Of a stretch of 64,000 bases of DNA, positions 11,200-22,158 are shown one piece after another (the first letter of the stretch is position 1; each line of letters opens with the position of its first letter). The DNA comes from a bacterium (GTDB lineage Bacteria; Patescibacteriota; Gracilibacteria; Absconditabacterales; Absconditicoccaceae), in NCBI GenBank assembly GCA_020627925.1, contig JAHDFY010000002.1, forward strand, positions 1 through 64,000, in the 5' to 3' direction. Below the pieces are notes generated by a model. The model did not search any database. It saw nothing but the letters and a program-made list of their open reading frames with translations, and was not told the DNA's origin. The translations under genes and the position numbers were made by a program.

Positions 11200-11560
11200 T
11201 ACAAAGTTTATTGGTTTGTGGGAGCCTAATAGAGAATATAAGAAATCATTGCAAAAAAGATGAGTGCTCAAATAGCATTTCTTTTTTCAATAAAAAAAAA
11301 GAAGAGATTGCAAAGAAATACAGTCCAATCTCAACCTGGCAGATGGCCGGGTTGAGGTTTAACAGTACCTCGATGTGAAAAGTTGGTGGTAATATCCATT
11401 TTTTCTCATTGAAGTACTATGTTTCCAAAACATAATAATCCGACCATCTGTTTTCTTCGTTATCTATGTTCCTGGGTAGGCAACAGTAGATCGCATTTAG
11501 AGAAATACAATACGCGATAGCGTAAAAAACAGATTTTTAGCTTTTTCTTTTTTTGTTTTT
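11200..11560 (+). ncRNA. rnpB: probable RNase P RNA
   Basis: Recognised by eye from conserved blocks in the bacterial RNase P RNA order. GTGAAAAGTTGGTGGTAATA (about 11375-11394) matches the GGUGAAA..GGUGxGGUAAGAG core. CCTGGGTAGGC at 11471 matches the GGGUAGGCUGCU region, TTTAGAGAAATAC at 11496 matches CUAGAUGAAUGAC, and ACAGATTTTTAGCTT at 11529 matches the universal ACAGAA...GCUUA of the P4 3' strand. A possible P4 5' partner is GGAGCCTAA at 11221 (AG, one bulged C, CTAA). Internal hairpins CTCAACC/GGTTGAG and GAGGT/ACCTC are also seen. Both ends are estimates. The P4 helix is unusually AU-rich. Confidence 0.6.
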
Positions 11561-11681
11561 GATATCTTCTTGTTTAGATATACAATTATAATAAGAAATG
11601 TTGTTTCAGCCACAAAAGAAAATGTTGTACAATCCTCTATCTTTCTGTTAGCTCATTACTGGTAAAAAATAGAAAATATTG

Positions 11682-13979
11682 TTATTCTTTTTTTTGTTTT
11701 TCAGATAAATGCTTGACTCTATATATTTCTGATAAATTATAACATAATTCTGAAAGTAGATAGAGTTGGTGGTGAGAAATTATTTTATAAATAGACATTC
11801 ATTCACGTAAGTTCTTTATGTTTATTTTGATGTCTATTCAATAGTCTTTGCTCCCTCTCCATTCTTTGATATAGGTTGCGTATGAAAATTTTAAGTGAAT
11901 TCTTGTTATATCTTTTTGTAAAAGAAAGGTTTTTTGTTTTGCATAGTCGTCGCTTTTTATCGCTAAGTTACTATTCATATGGTGAGAAAGTATGTTTCTT
12001 GCTAGGTTTATTATCTGCATGAATGGAAAAAACTGTCAATCCAAGGTTTTTCTTACAAATGCATAATAGCCCTCATCATTTTCTATTCCCTCTTTTGTTG
12101 CACTAAAAATACCTCTTCGGGCAGAAAGTTCTGTGAGATAACCAAATAAATTCCTTTGGCTTTCTTTTTCGTGTATTTCTTTCAGGATGGGAGAAATTAA
12201 CTTTGTATTGATGGTAAAGTTAGTAGTTTTTCAGGTCTTTATTTTGATTGGTTTGAGGTTTTGAGACATATCTTGTTGTTGTAGTATGTCTTCCATAAAT
12301 TTCCCTAAAAAGAGATATTTATAGTATCATTGAATAAGTTCAATGTTTTTGATCATGGGGATAGTGATCTAGAGGGTAAAGTTGATGTGAATAGTGTTGG
12401 TCGTGTTGTTTGTATTTTTTATCGTGGAGTGGAAGTGTATTCAGTTGGAGAAGGGGCTTTGAAAGTACTTGACTGTGTGAGCATCTCCTTGAATGTCAAT
12501 AATTGTTGTTTCTAGAGGAAAATGAATTGTTGCTTTTGTTTCTCGTCGTTTTTCTTCGCCAGTTTTGTAGTTCTTTACTGGCTGTATCGCTAATATTCAT
12601 TTTTCTCTTGAACCAATTTCTATATCGTATTTTTCTTGTAAGCTATAGATAAATTCTATGTAATCTTGTGGTATAGCTAATCTATAGGCGATGTTCATTT
12701 GATATGTCACGCCTTTTTGTAGCTGATCAATAGGTATAACATCTTTATCAGTTAGAAAAATCTTGTTTCATTGGGGGTCTATAATTGCAACATTTTTAGT
12801 AACGAAAGTATCTACTTTGTTGTAAGAACTATTATTGTCCCATGCATATATATTGGTTTTTTCATAATTTGTGGTGAGTTTGTTTTTTTTCAAAAACTGT
12901 TTAAACTTTTTGTTTGCGTTTTCTATATAGATATTTATGTAATTGTAACTTATTACTTCTTCAAAATTTTTGATAAATTTCTTGGCTAATTCTCCTTTGT
13001 TCTTATCAAAAAATTCTGTAAGTTCTTTTTTGTAAATTGCTTTTTTGTCAGGTAAATTTTCCCCTCTTATTAGGTCAATACTAGCATTAACAAATTGCCA
13101 TTCGTGGAGTAATGGTTGCAAGTTAGGTAAGAGATACGTAAGAAAATCTGATCTAAGAAAGATAACTCATTTTATTTTTTTGTTGAATGTTTTTTCGAAT
13201 AGTCATGTTTCTATCACATCTTTTTTCTTTGTATACCCTTGGGGATCATTAAATGTTAGATCATAAAGTGTTTTGATATTATGACCATCTGTTGATGAAA
13301 ATCAAAATTTATTGGACGAAATGAATCACACGGTGTCTGTTCATAGTATGCCTTGCGCCCAGTCTGCAACAGGAACTCTGACATCAGGGTTAATTCGTTT
13401 TGGATAATAGGCATCAATAATTTCTAGTTCTTTGATGAATCAGTATTCAATTGAAACAAAGGCAAATGATCAAAAAAATCAACCATTGGGTCTTTTTTCT
13501 GCGCTATTTTGTAGTAATATAAGATAATTTTGTTCTCCGTGTTTTCATAATAACGTGTAGAGTTCATCCTTGTGTTCTAATGACTCGATAATGACTTCTG
13601 CCAATTTTGTATATTTTTTGAATCATACCTGCAATAAGTAGTCTTTGTTTGTTTTGATATATTGTAAGACGTATTCGATTTCATCTTTTTTTTCTTCAAA
13701 AATATTTTGCCCATTGCTGTAAGCTTGTGCTACATCATCAATAGTTAGTAAAAAATCTCTTACGTCTGTGTCAAAGTATTGAAAGTATAAAGCAATATCG
13801 TGAAGGTTTTCTGTTACGATATCTAGCTTATTAGGAGAGAAAATAATTCTTGTTACATTTGCGTATATTGCAAAAATGCTTAAAGAAAAAGTACTCAATA
13901 ATAAGAATGTTATATTGAGATGCTTGAGATAAAATTTCCAATCTCTTGTTTCTTTTTTTGTAATTCAAATTTTGCGCAT
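11682..13979 (-). CDS. DUF4012-type membrane protein
   Basis: A 765-residue protein with a single N-terminal membrane helix (about residues 22-42) and a large outer part. Residues 136-175 contain NYLILLQNSAEKRPNGGFFG, then IKELEIIDAYYP, the hallmark of DUF4012 proteins, which occur widely in CPR and actinobacterial genomes and whose role is unknown. The middle is helical and Lys/Glu-rich, and the C-terminal part looks beta-rich. It follows trmB on the same strand after 81 bases. Many glycines are TGA. Confidence 0.8.
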
Positions 13980-14060
13980 ACTGTTATTGTATTCAATTGA
14001 CTCAAAGAGGCAAATGAAAACTTGTTTGCCCTATTGCCTCTCTTGTTTTTTGATGGATAA

Positions 14061-14726
14061 TTATTTTTTGTTGATTGTTTTTCTCGCTCTTACATATTTG
14101 ATATTTCTTCCTTGTTCACGAAATATTTTTTCATAGTGAGTCACTATGTTATGATGCTCTTGATAGAGTGGTGATTCATATAAGTCAAATGTTATTGCTT
14201 CTATTGTTCGTCATTCTGCAACCAATGTTTCCACAGAATAATGAAACAGACAAGTATCATCGGTTTTTAATCTAAGAATCCCTCCTGGTTTAAGAATTTT
14301 TTCATACATATGCAAAAAACGAGGATGGGTAAGTCTTTTTTTTGCGTCACGATTTTTTGGTCTTGGATCTGGATGAATTACCCATATTTCATCTACTTCG
14401 TCTTGCTCAAAAAAATTATCAATGTGGTGTACTAATGTGCGAAGAAATCAGACATTAGAGTAGTTATTTTCGTTGGCTTTTTGTGATCCAACTCGCATTC
14501 TTTCTCCTTTGATATCGACACCAACGAAGTTTTTTTTGGGGTAGTGAGGTGCTAGCCCTACAGAATATTCTCCTTTACCACAAGCAAGTTCTAGTACAAG
14601 TTTGTTGTCATTATGAAAAAAAGAGCTATTCCATTGTCATTTAGCATTTTCATAAAAATCTTTACCAGGTTGTACAATACGTGGATCATTTTCATTCATA
14701 GAAAATTTTTTTAATTTTTTTCTCAT
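14061..14726 (-). CDS. trmB: tRNA (guanine-N7-)-methyltransferase
   Basis: A 221-residue SAM-dependent enzyme that makes m7G46 in the tRNA variable loop. Seen: LELACGKGEYSVGLA (SAM-binding motif I, near residue 49), NFVGVDIKGERM, IHPDPRPKNRDAKKRL (the family's FPDPWPKxRHxKRR block; Pro-Trp is replaced by Pro-Arg) and LRLKTDD near the C-terminus. The start at 14726 gives MRKKLKKF, the usual basic opening; an internal ATG at 14699 is possible. It is 11 bases downstream of the pilus cluster on the same strand and so probably shares its mRNA. Confidence 0.93.
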
Positions 14727-14737
14727 TGGTTGATTGA

Positions 14738-15676
14738 TTAGTTTTGAATAAATGTGCTGAAAAGAAAATCAGGTAATTGAGTATTTTTGTTTGCTTGAAG
14801 AGACGCACGATGCTTTCCAAATAGTCATTGGCTTTTGATAACTACCACGCCCTTGGGTAATGCTGATTTTTTGTTGCCTATTTCAATACAAAACGTTGCT
14901 GTTTGAGGGTTGCTTATCGGTGTGTTGTTGGTGATAAGTAGATAATTGAAATAATCATCAAATGTTTGAGAAATAGGAAATATTGCAACGAGTTGATTTC
15001 ATAGAGAATACAAAAGCTGTGTTGGGGTCAATGTCTCTCCAGGGTTGACATAGTTGACTTGAAGCGTGTGCAAGAAATCATTGATCGAGAGTGTTACACT
15101 AGAACCTGTTATTGCAAGTTTGTGTCTATCTACTTTGTTTTGCGCTCCGGACCCCAATGAAATACTTATTGCATACTCGTCAGCGTTTCCAATGTTATGC
15201 AATGTGAGATCAAGATCTTCATCTAATAACGAAACAAGATTACTTCATCATGTGAGACTTCCTGCATCATAAAAAAGTGGCATACTTCGCGATTCTCCTC
15301 TTTGTAGGGTGATTGCGTTATTTTCATTACATTGAGCATCGTTGTCATTGCTGGTAATATAAGAATTCGTTCATGAATGATAGCGTCAACGCGCCACTAT
15401 TTCAGATGAGACGTGACACCCGTCACAGAGAAAATTTTTGTTGATGTCATTGGATCATGTCCATGAAAATTCCATCCCTACGTCATATTCTTTGAGTATA
15501 ACGAGTGAACTTTCTATTCATCATTTTGCCAAGTAGTATGCTTTGAAGTACCCGTGCAAATTTCATGAGCTCTCTATAATGGAGCGAACGTAACTTGCAC
15601 TCAAAAGAGCCATCAGCGAAACAAGGGCTAGAATGAACATTACAGTTATGCTAATATTTCCTTTTTGAACGGCCAT
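14738..15676 (-). CDS. PilX-like pilus accessory protein
   Basis: A 312-residue protein with a short basic N-terminus and one membrane helix (about residues 8-30), followed by AYYLAKGGIESSL. This resembles the A-x-YLAExGIE motif of PilX/GspK-type accessory pilins, which ride with pseudopilins. The outer region has Cys residues (FLCDGCH, DAQCN) that could pair. The class III cleavage motif is not obvious. It ends the run of pilus genes, one base after the upstream prepilin gene. Role inferred from position and N-terminal pattern. Confidence 0.65.
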
Positions 15677-15677
15677 G

Positions 15678-16319
15678 TTAGTCACTTATACTAAAAAACG
15701 TTTGGAGGGGGAGGTGTACGTTCATTTCTCGCTTATTTTTTGTGTAATTTTTGATGTATAGATGACCGTATAATTGAAATCAGTCACTTTGAATGTTGCG
15801 TAAATCTACTTGCGTATAAATATTACCTGAGTAAGCTTGGATAGGAAATATTTTGAATCTTGTATTTGCTATATAAATTTTGTCTGGGTTGGTGAGCTTG
15901 ATTGTTTTGTCTTGTGTTATTGCTTCAAGTCGACATTTTTTTTGTGAGAGTGATCAACTAAATTGTGTTGAGATAATATCACAATCTCCATTTGCTTTGA
16001 TGGTTAGACTTCCTGTTCCTTGACTCAAAGAGAGAACATCAGTAAAGCCATTATCATCCAGTTGGTTGTCGGCAAGATATGCTTCGCTATCCAGTTGTGC
16101 CGTATCACTCATCGTATCCAAAAATTGATGAAGAAAAAGTCATTCATTGAGTAACGTGTGTTCGTTTTCTATTCTTAATGCTAGTGATGCTGTTCTAGAA
16201 TATGTTTGAAAAAGAATACTAAAAAGCATTCCTATGATCACAATAACGATCATAGCTTCAGCTAGAGTAAAACCCTTTATTCTCTTTTTCCCATTATACT
16301 TTCAAAGATTATTTCTCAT
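15678..16319 (-). CDS. type IV prepilin-like protein (GFTLAEA)
   Basis: A 213-residue pseudopilin. The leader ends in RIKGFTLAEAM near residue 16, a type III signal peptide cut by prepilin peptidase between Gly and Phe, with the essential Glu at +5. About 20 hydrophobic residues follow to form the pilin stem. The rest is a small beta-rich head with a Cys pair (CDIISTQF, KKCRLE). The gene overlaps the upstream prepilin gene by 43 bases, so translation is probably coupled. Which minor pilin it is cannot be told. Confidence 0.85.
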
Positions 16320-16918
16320 GTGATAGTTCACTTGCTAAACAAAGTAGTACTCGTAACTTTTGTCATGTTTTTTGCTGCTTCTTGATTTATGTCGTCAGCA
16401 ACAATCTTGTCATAAGTGATGAATCTTGCAAAATTTGTTTTTGTTCCATCTGTCTGGTTGTGATCAAATCGCTCGATGGTGTAGTTATCTGTTGTGTCTG
16501 TATGAGAATATAGGCGAGTTTTTTCAAATATTTCTGAGAACGATCATGATAAGTTAATGGGCGCTATCGTATATGTTCATTCTTGATCAGTTTGTATGGT
16601 ATAGGTATTAGTTCCGCTTGTAACAATATCATCACATCACAAATCATTATTGGATGATGCATCTCTTTCTCCACAAGACCAATTATAAGAAAGTAACACA
16701 TTGGTGTTTCTGTGGTGGAAAGCAAGTTCCATTCCTTCTTTGTTGAGTAGGGTGGCAGTTGCTTTTAGTTTGCTGCGGTCTATCAAAGAAATGTTTTGTG
16801 TCATCACATGTAAAACACCCAGAATACCTACTCAGAACACGACAATTGCTATCATAACTTCCAAGAGAGTCAGACCTCTTTTTTTTATTGTTGACATACT
16901 TTTTGTGAGAGTTTGCAT
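16277..16918 (-). CDS. type IV prepilin-like protein (GLTLLEV)
   Basis: A 213-residue pseudopilin with the leader cleavage site KKRGLTLLEVMIAIVVFGVG near residue 14 (Glu at +5) and a hydrophobic stem, like PilV/GspI minor pilins. The head contains SYNWSCGERD and LGCDDIV, which may form a disulfide. The frame passes a TGA near residue 195 that would end it in the standard code; the true stop is TAA at 16277. It overlaps both neighbours (34 and 43 bases). No prepilin peptidase gene is in the window. Confidence 0.85.
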
Positions 16919-17391
16919 GTGTCACTAAAGATGGTAAAACAACGTGGATGGCTCCCTTGTGGTGTGTTTATTTCAATTTCTCATGTTTCTAGTTGTGGGT
17001 CATTGTTGATGAGACAACCTATTTGGTAGGGTTTTCTTGTGAGTGTTAGTCATGTCTCATCAGGAAATGTTTTGTTGAAGAGGGTAGTGTTTAATGAAAA
17101 TATCTCTTCTTTTCATTGTTCCAATGTGCCTGTATACAAAAAAACCATACGATCTGTATTGGGTTGTATTGATGTAATGTGCTCAGTAAAATTATAATCA
17201 CCGTGATAGTTGGTGTTTAATAAGCTTGAAATTTCGCTGTTGTAGGATATAGCAAATTGCGCGAGATCGTTTTTTACTTTTAGGTCAGTCACAGCACTGC
17301 TACTCATACGGAAGCTTACTCATAATATGAGCGCCACAACACTTAACACGACAAGCATTTCTACTAGTGTGAATCACGCAAGAGGTTTCAT
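16885..17391 (-). CDS. type IV prepilin-like protein (GFTLVEM)
   Basis: A 168-residue pseudopilin. Leader MKPLA precedes GFTLVEMLVVLSVVALI, the classic N-methylation and cleavage motif; the Gly at the cut site is itself a TGA codon. Only a code-25 reading preserves the peptidase site. The head domain is small with Cys residues in IGCLIN and PRCFTIF. It lies 7 bases after pilC and overlaps the next prepilin gene. Confidence 0.87.
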
Positions 17392-17398
17392 TGTTTCA

Positions 17399-18490
17399 TT
17401 ATAACTGAATTGAATCCATGATGTTGGTGATAACTCCAAAAACACCTAGTGCAATCACTATAATAATTCATCAAATAAATACAAGCATCACTGGCTCAAT
17501 CACCTTTGACAAATTGGTGATAGTACTTTGTAATTCTTCGTCAAAAATTTCTGAAATATTGTTGAGTGATTCTTCCATATTTGCCGTTTCTTCACCTACC
17601 TTTATGAGCGCTGTAGCACTCATTGGTATTAATTCTGTTTCATATTTCATATCATCGTAGATACTTTTTCATTGTTGAATTCCTGTAAGTATTTTTTCTA
17701 TCATTTCTTCGTAGAGTGGCATGTCCATAATTTCTTTGAGAAGCTTGAAACTTTGTACATAATTCATTCCTGATGTAAGCATCATAGTCAAATATCTACA
17801 CATTTTAATCACATAATAGTATTGAGTAATTTTTCCAATGACAGGTATTTGCAGAATACTTCTATAGAAAAATTTACTTCCTTGTTGAGTGGAAAATCAT
17901 ATTGCACACGCAAAAATAACAAAAATAGTTCATCACACTAACCACTGCCATTGACCAATAATAATTTCTGATATGTTTTTTAAGATACGAGTCATTGTTG
18001 GTAATTCCAATCACTCAAATTGTTCTGTAATAGAAAAAATAGCTGGAAGTACAAATGCAAACAAAGCAATCACCGCCCCTACTGCGATAACGATGAGAAT
18101 AATAGGGTAAATCAATGCTCCCATGTACTGATTATATATTTTGTTGATGAATTGATATTCATGAGCAAGTGATTGTAATGTTTGTACCAAGTGACCACTT
18201 TTTTCTCCAGACTTGATGATCGCAATATCACTTGATGAAAAATATTCTGCTTGTCTTGTGAGCGAATAAGCAAGTGTTTTTCCTTGAGTGATATGTTTTC
18301 TAATATCTCTTGTAATTGCTTTGAGAGCAAAATTAGATGTGTTTTGATTGATCAGTGTAATTGCATCAAGTAAACCTACTCATCCTTGTAGCAAATAACC
18401 AAGTTCCTTGAAAAAAAAGATTTTGTTTTTAATTCAAAAATCTCTTTTATCAATATTTTCAAGTGTGCTGCTTATCGCTTTTTCTAACAT
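17399..18490 (-). CDS. pilC: type IV pilus inner-membrane platform protein, PilC/GspF family
   Basis: A 363-residue protein with the GspF/PilC layout: a cytoplasmic helical domain, a first membrane helix near residues 125-150 (IYPIILIVIAVGAVIALFAF), a second such domain with paired helices, and a C-terminal helix. IIKSGEKSGHLVQTL at about residues 90-104 is the family's conserved (S)GExSGxL motif. PilC holds the pilus assembly platform and contacts the PilB and PilT motors, which are not in this window. The start ATG at 18490 lies 10 bases past the PilO-like stop. Confidence 0.92.
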
Positions 18491-18500
18491 TTTTGATGAG

Positions 18501-19322
18501 TTATTTTGTGTAGTAAAAACCTTCTAACTCGATACTAATTTCTTGCTGTTTATTATAATTGACTATGTCGTAATCCATTCCGTTGATTTTGTATAATAGA
18601 GTGCTTTCAAGAGGCATTTGTGAATTTTGTTGATAAAAGACATGGCTTTCGATGTTTTGAATAAACTTTAGTAGTGCATCTTTATTATCAAAATTCATGG
18701 TAATCGTAATATCGAAACTTTTAAGATGTTCTTTGATATCTCTTGTATCTCCTATGGTAATTCCTATTACTTCACCATTGTATTTTCTTTGCGAATCAAA
18801 TGGATCTTCTTGTGCAAGAAACTCATTAATGTTTTTGAGTATGATTTTTTCATTAACGATCATTTTGTCTTCTGATAAATCATTGAGTTGTAGATAGGAC
18901 CTAATTGTCTCGAGATTGTTTTTTAATTGTTCATTTAAATCTCCACAATTTTTTTCTGTGTTGAGGCAGACAATAAGCTCAGGAATATTACTATTAATTA
19001 TTTTGAGTAATGAAATATCTTTGTCATATTGTTGGCTTTTGGTAATATTCCTTTGTATAGCAAGATTTGCTTGTTCTATTTCATACATTACGGCATTATA
19101 CTCTCTATATGCTTGCATGGCAGGATCATAGAGAACAATTCCTAATAAAAGCATCACAAAAGCATATATCTTATATTTAATAGATATTACCCTGACTTTT
19201 TGTGTCGTGTTGTATTGTTGATCAAGGTTTTGTGAGACATTGTCTGTTTGTCCACTTACCCCTTGAATCAAGCTGTCAGCCGATGGATTAGTAATTGGCA
19301 TTTTGTAACGAAATATCAGCAT
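18501..19322 (-). CDS. PilO-like pilus assembly protein
   Basis: A 273-residue protein with a 50-residue cytoplasmic tail, one membrane helix (about residues 52-70), a coiled coil (YREYNAVMYEIEQANL onward) and a small alpha/beta C-terminal domain (DITITMNFDNKDALLKFIQN), which is the PilO arrangement. PilO pairs with PilN to align the pilus machine in the envelope. No TGA codons are used. Start may be at 19322 or at the inner ATG at 19301. It overlaps the PilN-like gene. Assigned by architecture and position, since PilO sequences diverge strongly. Confidence 0.65.
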   Translation of the reverse strand: MLIFRYKMPITNPSADSLIQGVSGQTDNVSQNLDQQYNTTQKVRVISIKYKIYAFVMLLLGIVLYDPAMQAYREYNAVMYEIEQANLAIQRNITKSQQYDKDISLLKIINSNIPELIVCLNTEKNCGDLNEQLKNNLETIRSYLQLNDLSEDKMIVNEKIILKNINEFLAQEDPFDSQRKYNGEVIGITIGDTRDIKEHLKSFDITITMNFDNKDALLKFIQNIESHVFYQQNSQMPLESTLLYKINGMDYDIVNYNKQQEISIELEGFYYTK

Positions 19323-19842
19323 CTAAAGAAAAATTAATACGATCTCCTATTTTTTTGTATTCTCTAATTTCCAACGTAGTAATAAAATCCAACTCGTTAA
19401 ATCTATCAATAAGACTTTTGTAATTTTTTTCTGGTACTGAGTGATAGAGTAGTATTAGATTGGATACACTTCACTCTAGTGTAAGGTGATTGTCATCGAT
19501 ACTAAGATCTGAAAGTTCTATCACATTACTTCCTACATAGTCTGTGTCCTGTACCTCTTGAATAATATTGATAAGTGATTTGATATGCTCAGCCCATGGT
19601 ATTTTTGTGTTATCTTTGGTAATTTCCCTTGCAAGTGCTAGCTTAATAAAATTTTCTTCACTACCTTTACTTTCTACAATTTTTTGCGTTGCTGCTATTT
19701 GTTCTTGTTTTTTGACTAATGTTTGTGTTCTTCATCGATAGCTAGAAGATTTGTAGTATACAAAAAATCAAAAAGATACGACAAGAGCCATACATAATAA
19801 TTGAAATATGAGTTTTCGACTTCCGCGGTAATGTGATTGCAT
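19288..19842 (-). CDS. PilN-like pilus assembly protein
   Basis: A 184-residue protein with a short basic N-terminus, one membrane helix (about residues 13-30), a coiled-coil stretch (KKQEQIAATQKIV) and a ferredoxin-like C-terminal region (LTLEGSVSNLILLYHSV, DFITTLEIREYKKI). This is the PilN layout, and it sits directly before a PilO-like gene. The frame is open further upstream to a TTG at 19950, but an extended -10 box (TATACT, 19884-19879) lies 37 bases before the ATG at 19842, so the ATG was preferred. Confidence 0.6.
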
Positions 19843-19878
19843 GCTTTTTGATAGGTGTAAATATTCTCTACTAGCTAT

Positions 19879-19884
19879 AGTATA
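19879..19884 (-). promoter_or_regulatory. -10 box for the pilus operon
   Basis: On the minus strand this reads TATACT, 36 bases before the PilN-like ATG. No good -35 was seen at 17-18 bases. It lies downstream of the terminator at 19973-20005 and could therefore start the pilus operon independently of the upstream RNA. Confidence 0.4.
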
Positions 19885-19972
19885 ATGAACTTTGTTGTTT
19901 GCAGCTAAAAACCTATACAAGAAAACCTTTTTTGCTTGTCTTTTTCCCAAAAAATGATTGTATATTTTTTAG

Positions 19973-20005
19973 AAAAAACCCACACTCAGAACGAGTATGG
20001 GTTTT
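19973..20005 (-). terminator. strong Rho-independent terminator upstream of pilus operon
   Basis: On the minus strand, AAAACCCATACTC pairs with GAGTGTGGGTTTT around a GTTCT loop and runs into T6C. It ends whatever is transcribed from about 20135. It may be a plain RNA-gene terminator or an attenuator in the pilus leader. Confidence 0.8.
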
Positions 20006-20135
20006 GTACGCAGCCAGGGAGTGGGGATACCAGGAATAGTAGATATTCATTGTGGGCTGCATTCGTAAAGATAAAAAACACCGTCGCGTTTTTATGTAAT
20101 CTCTACCCGGCACAAAATTGCGCTCCCTCCGTTGT
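20006..20135 (-). ncRNA. unidentified structured RNA upstream of pilus operon
   Basis: A compact 160-base unit (including the terminator) with no conserved ORF. On the minus strand a TATAGT-like -10 (20149-20144) precedes the RNA. Hairpins seen: GCGCA/TGTGC, a long imperfect stem AGAT..ATAAAAAC with GTGTTTTTTATCT around GCGACG, GCAGCC paired with GGCTGC enclosing GAATA/TATTC, and a possible closing pair GGGAG/CTCCC. It does not match the consensus of tRNA, 5S, 6S, SRP, tmRNA, T-box, TPP or c-di-GMP-I RNAs that I know. A riboswitch or attenuator for the pilus operon and a free small RNA are both possible. Confidence 0.45.
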
Positions 20136-20290
20136 AATTAGATACTATATATGAGCTTTTTATTTACAAGACAAAACATCCTATAATTTAATACAATTTT
20201 TATTTTTTTGATGTTGTGATTGTGTTTTACCAGGTCTCATTTTTGACTATTTGGTTTTTTAGTCGTATAATTGCTCTTGTGTCTTCGTGA

Positions 20291-20296
20291 TATAAT
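20291..20296 (+). promoter_or_regulatory. -10 box of the pepF gene
   Basis: A perfect TATAAT lies 37 bases before the pepF ATG, in GTGATATAATATAT. A clear -35 was not seen. Confidence 0.6.
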
Positions 20297-20332
20297 ATAT
20301 AAAAAGATGCTATTTATTCCCACAAAAAAATA

Positions 20333-22144
20333 ATGACATATAAACTACAATGGGATTTGAGTTGAATGTTTTCTTGACCAAAAGATCCTTCTATCAAGCA
20401 AGATGATGATTTAATTGCAAAAAAGATTAATGCATTTGCAAATAAATGGAAAAAAGATCAGTCATATTTACATGACACTGATGCTTTACGTGAAGCATTG
20501 GAGGAGTATGAGGAAATCTGTCAGAATTTTTATTGGTGAACCAAATCTAGTATTTATTTTTGGCTAATGACCGTTACCAATAAAGACAAAGAAATCAAAT
20601 CTGCTTACAATAAGGCGCAGGATTTTTCGACTAAGCTATCTAATATTTTGCAGTTTTTTGAATTATCGCTTGGGAAAGTTGACAAAAAAAATCAAGAAAA
20701 ATTTCTCGCTGATCAAAGCGTCGCTGAGTATCATGAATTTTTGCGTAATATTTTTGTACAATCACGTTATTTTCTCACAGAAAAAGAAGAATCATTATAT
20801 ACCACTATGTCCAAGACTTCTTATCAAAATCGAAGAGACATGATAAGAGATTTTCTTGCTTCGGAAAAAATGCTTGTTCTTAATGAAAAAGGTGAAAAAG
20901 AAGAAAAATGATTTTTTCAACTTCACTCTCTTTTAGCAAGTACTGATGAAAATGTTAGAGATGACGCAGCTGCACACATCAATAATGTTTTGGAAAAATA
21001 TGTCGATGTTGCCGAAATGGAAATCAATTCTATTTTGGAGTATAAAAAACTTACTGATGAAGTACGTGGTTATGAAAGACCAGATCAAGCAAGACATTTG
21101 AGTGATTGAGTGTCATCTAGTGTTGTTGATGCACTTGTTGAAGCAACGGTTGCTTCCAATAATATTTCTCATGATTTTTATGAATTTAAAGCGAAGCTTC
21201 TAAAAAAAGATACTTTGTGATATCATGAAAGAAATATTCCTTTTTCGCCTGTTGGGTCACCTTCATCTACAATGAAATTTTCTTTTGATGAAGCAGTGGA
21301 TATTGTCAAAAAAACATTATCTGATTTGGATCAAGAATTTGCGGATATTTTTGTAAAAATGTTGGAGCAGGGGGCTATTGATGTTTATCCTCAAGAGTGA
21401 AAAGAAGGAGGTGCATTCAATGCTGGAGTTGGAAAGAATATAGGAAATTTTGTTATGGTTAATTTTAATGGATTTGCTAGGGACATTACTACTCTTGCTC
21501 ATGAAATGGGACATGCTATTCATACTGAACTAACATGAAATACCCAAAATGCAGTTAACTATGGTTATGGTATGTTTGCTGCGGAAGTAGCAAGTACTTT
21601 TGTAGAAAAATTTGCACTTGATGAGCTCATAAGTAGAGTTCCAAAAGAAGAGCAATTTGCATTGAGACTTGAATGAATTCAGGAAGCGATTGCAGCAGTA
21701 CATAGACAAATTGCGTGTTATCGTTTTGAACAAGCTATTCATGAAGAATATAGAGAAAAAGGCTTGGTTTCTAAGGAGAAATTATGAAGCTTGTTTCAAG
21801 AAAAAATGGCTTCATATATGTGACCGTTTGTTGAACAGTCTGCGTGATCAGAAAATTGGTGGTTGCATTGGAGTCATATCAGAAGATTTTTTTATGTGTA
21901 TACATATTCATCAGGACTTCTTATTGCAAAAGCATTACAAAAACGTGTGAGAGAAGATAAAAGCCTTGTTGCAGAAATAAAAAAACACTTTCTTTCTGCA
22001 GGTCAATCTCGTTCGCCTGAACAAATGTTTGCAGCTATGGGTATTGATATTACAGATAAAACATTCTGGGAAGATGGTCTTCATTGATTGCGCAAAGATC
22101 TTGAAGAAACTATCGCATTGGCAAAAGAGTTAGGTTATCTTTAG
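20333..22144 (+). CDS. pepF: M3-family oligoendopeptidase F
   Basis: A 603-residue cytoplasmic zinc metallopeptidase that degrades short peptides. The zinc motif HEMGHAIH is near residue 388, preceded by NFNGFARDITTLA; the downstream Glu ligand is in YGYGMFAAEVASTF. The C-terminal block YSSGLLIAKAL and FLSAGQSRSPEQMFAAMGID is typical for PepF. Length is normal. At least a dozen Gly are TGA. Peptide breakdown suits an organism that feeds on host material, though that link is inference. xseB follows after 14 bases. Confidence 0.95.
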
Positions 22145-22158
22145 TTTATGATAATAGA

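Noticed and set aside
11024-11275. 83-codon plus-strand frame after rnpA, open only with TGA as Gly
   Set aside because: No family resemblance, contains a perfect hairpin, and its 3' part overlaps the probable RNase P RNA.
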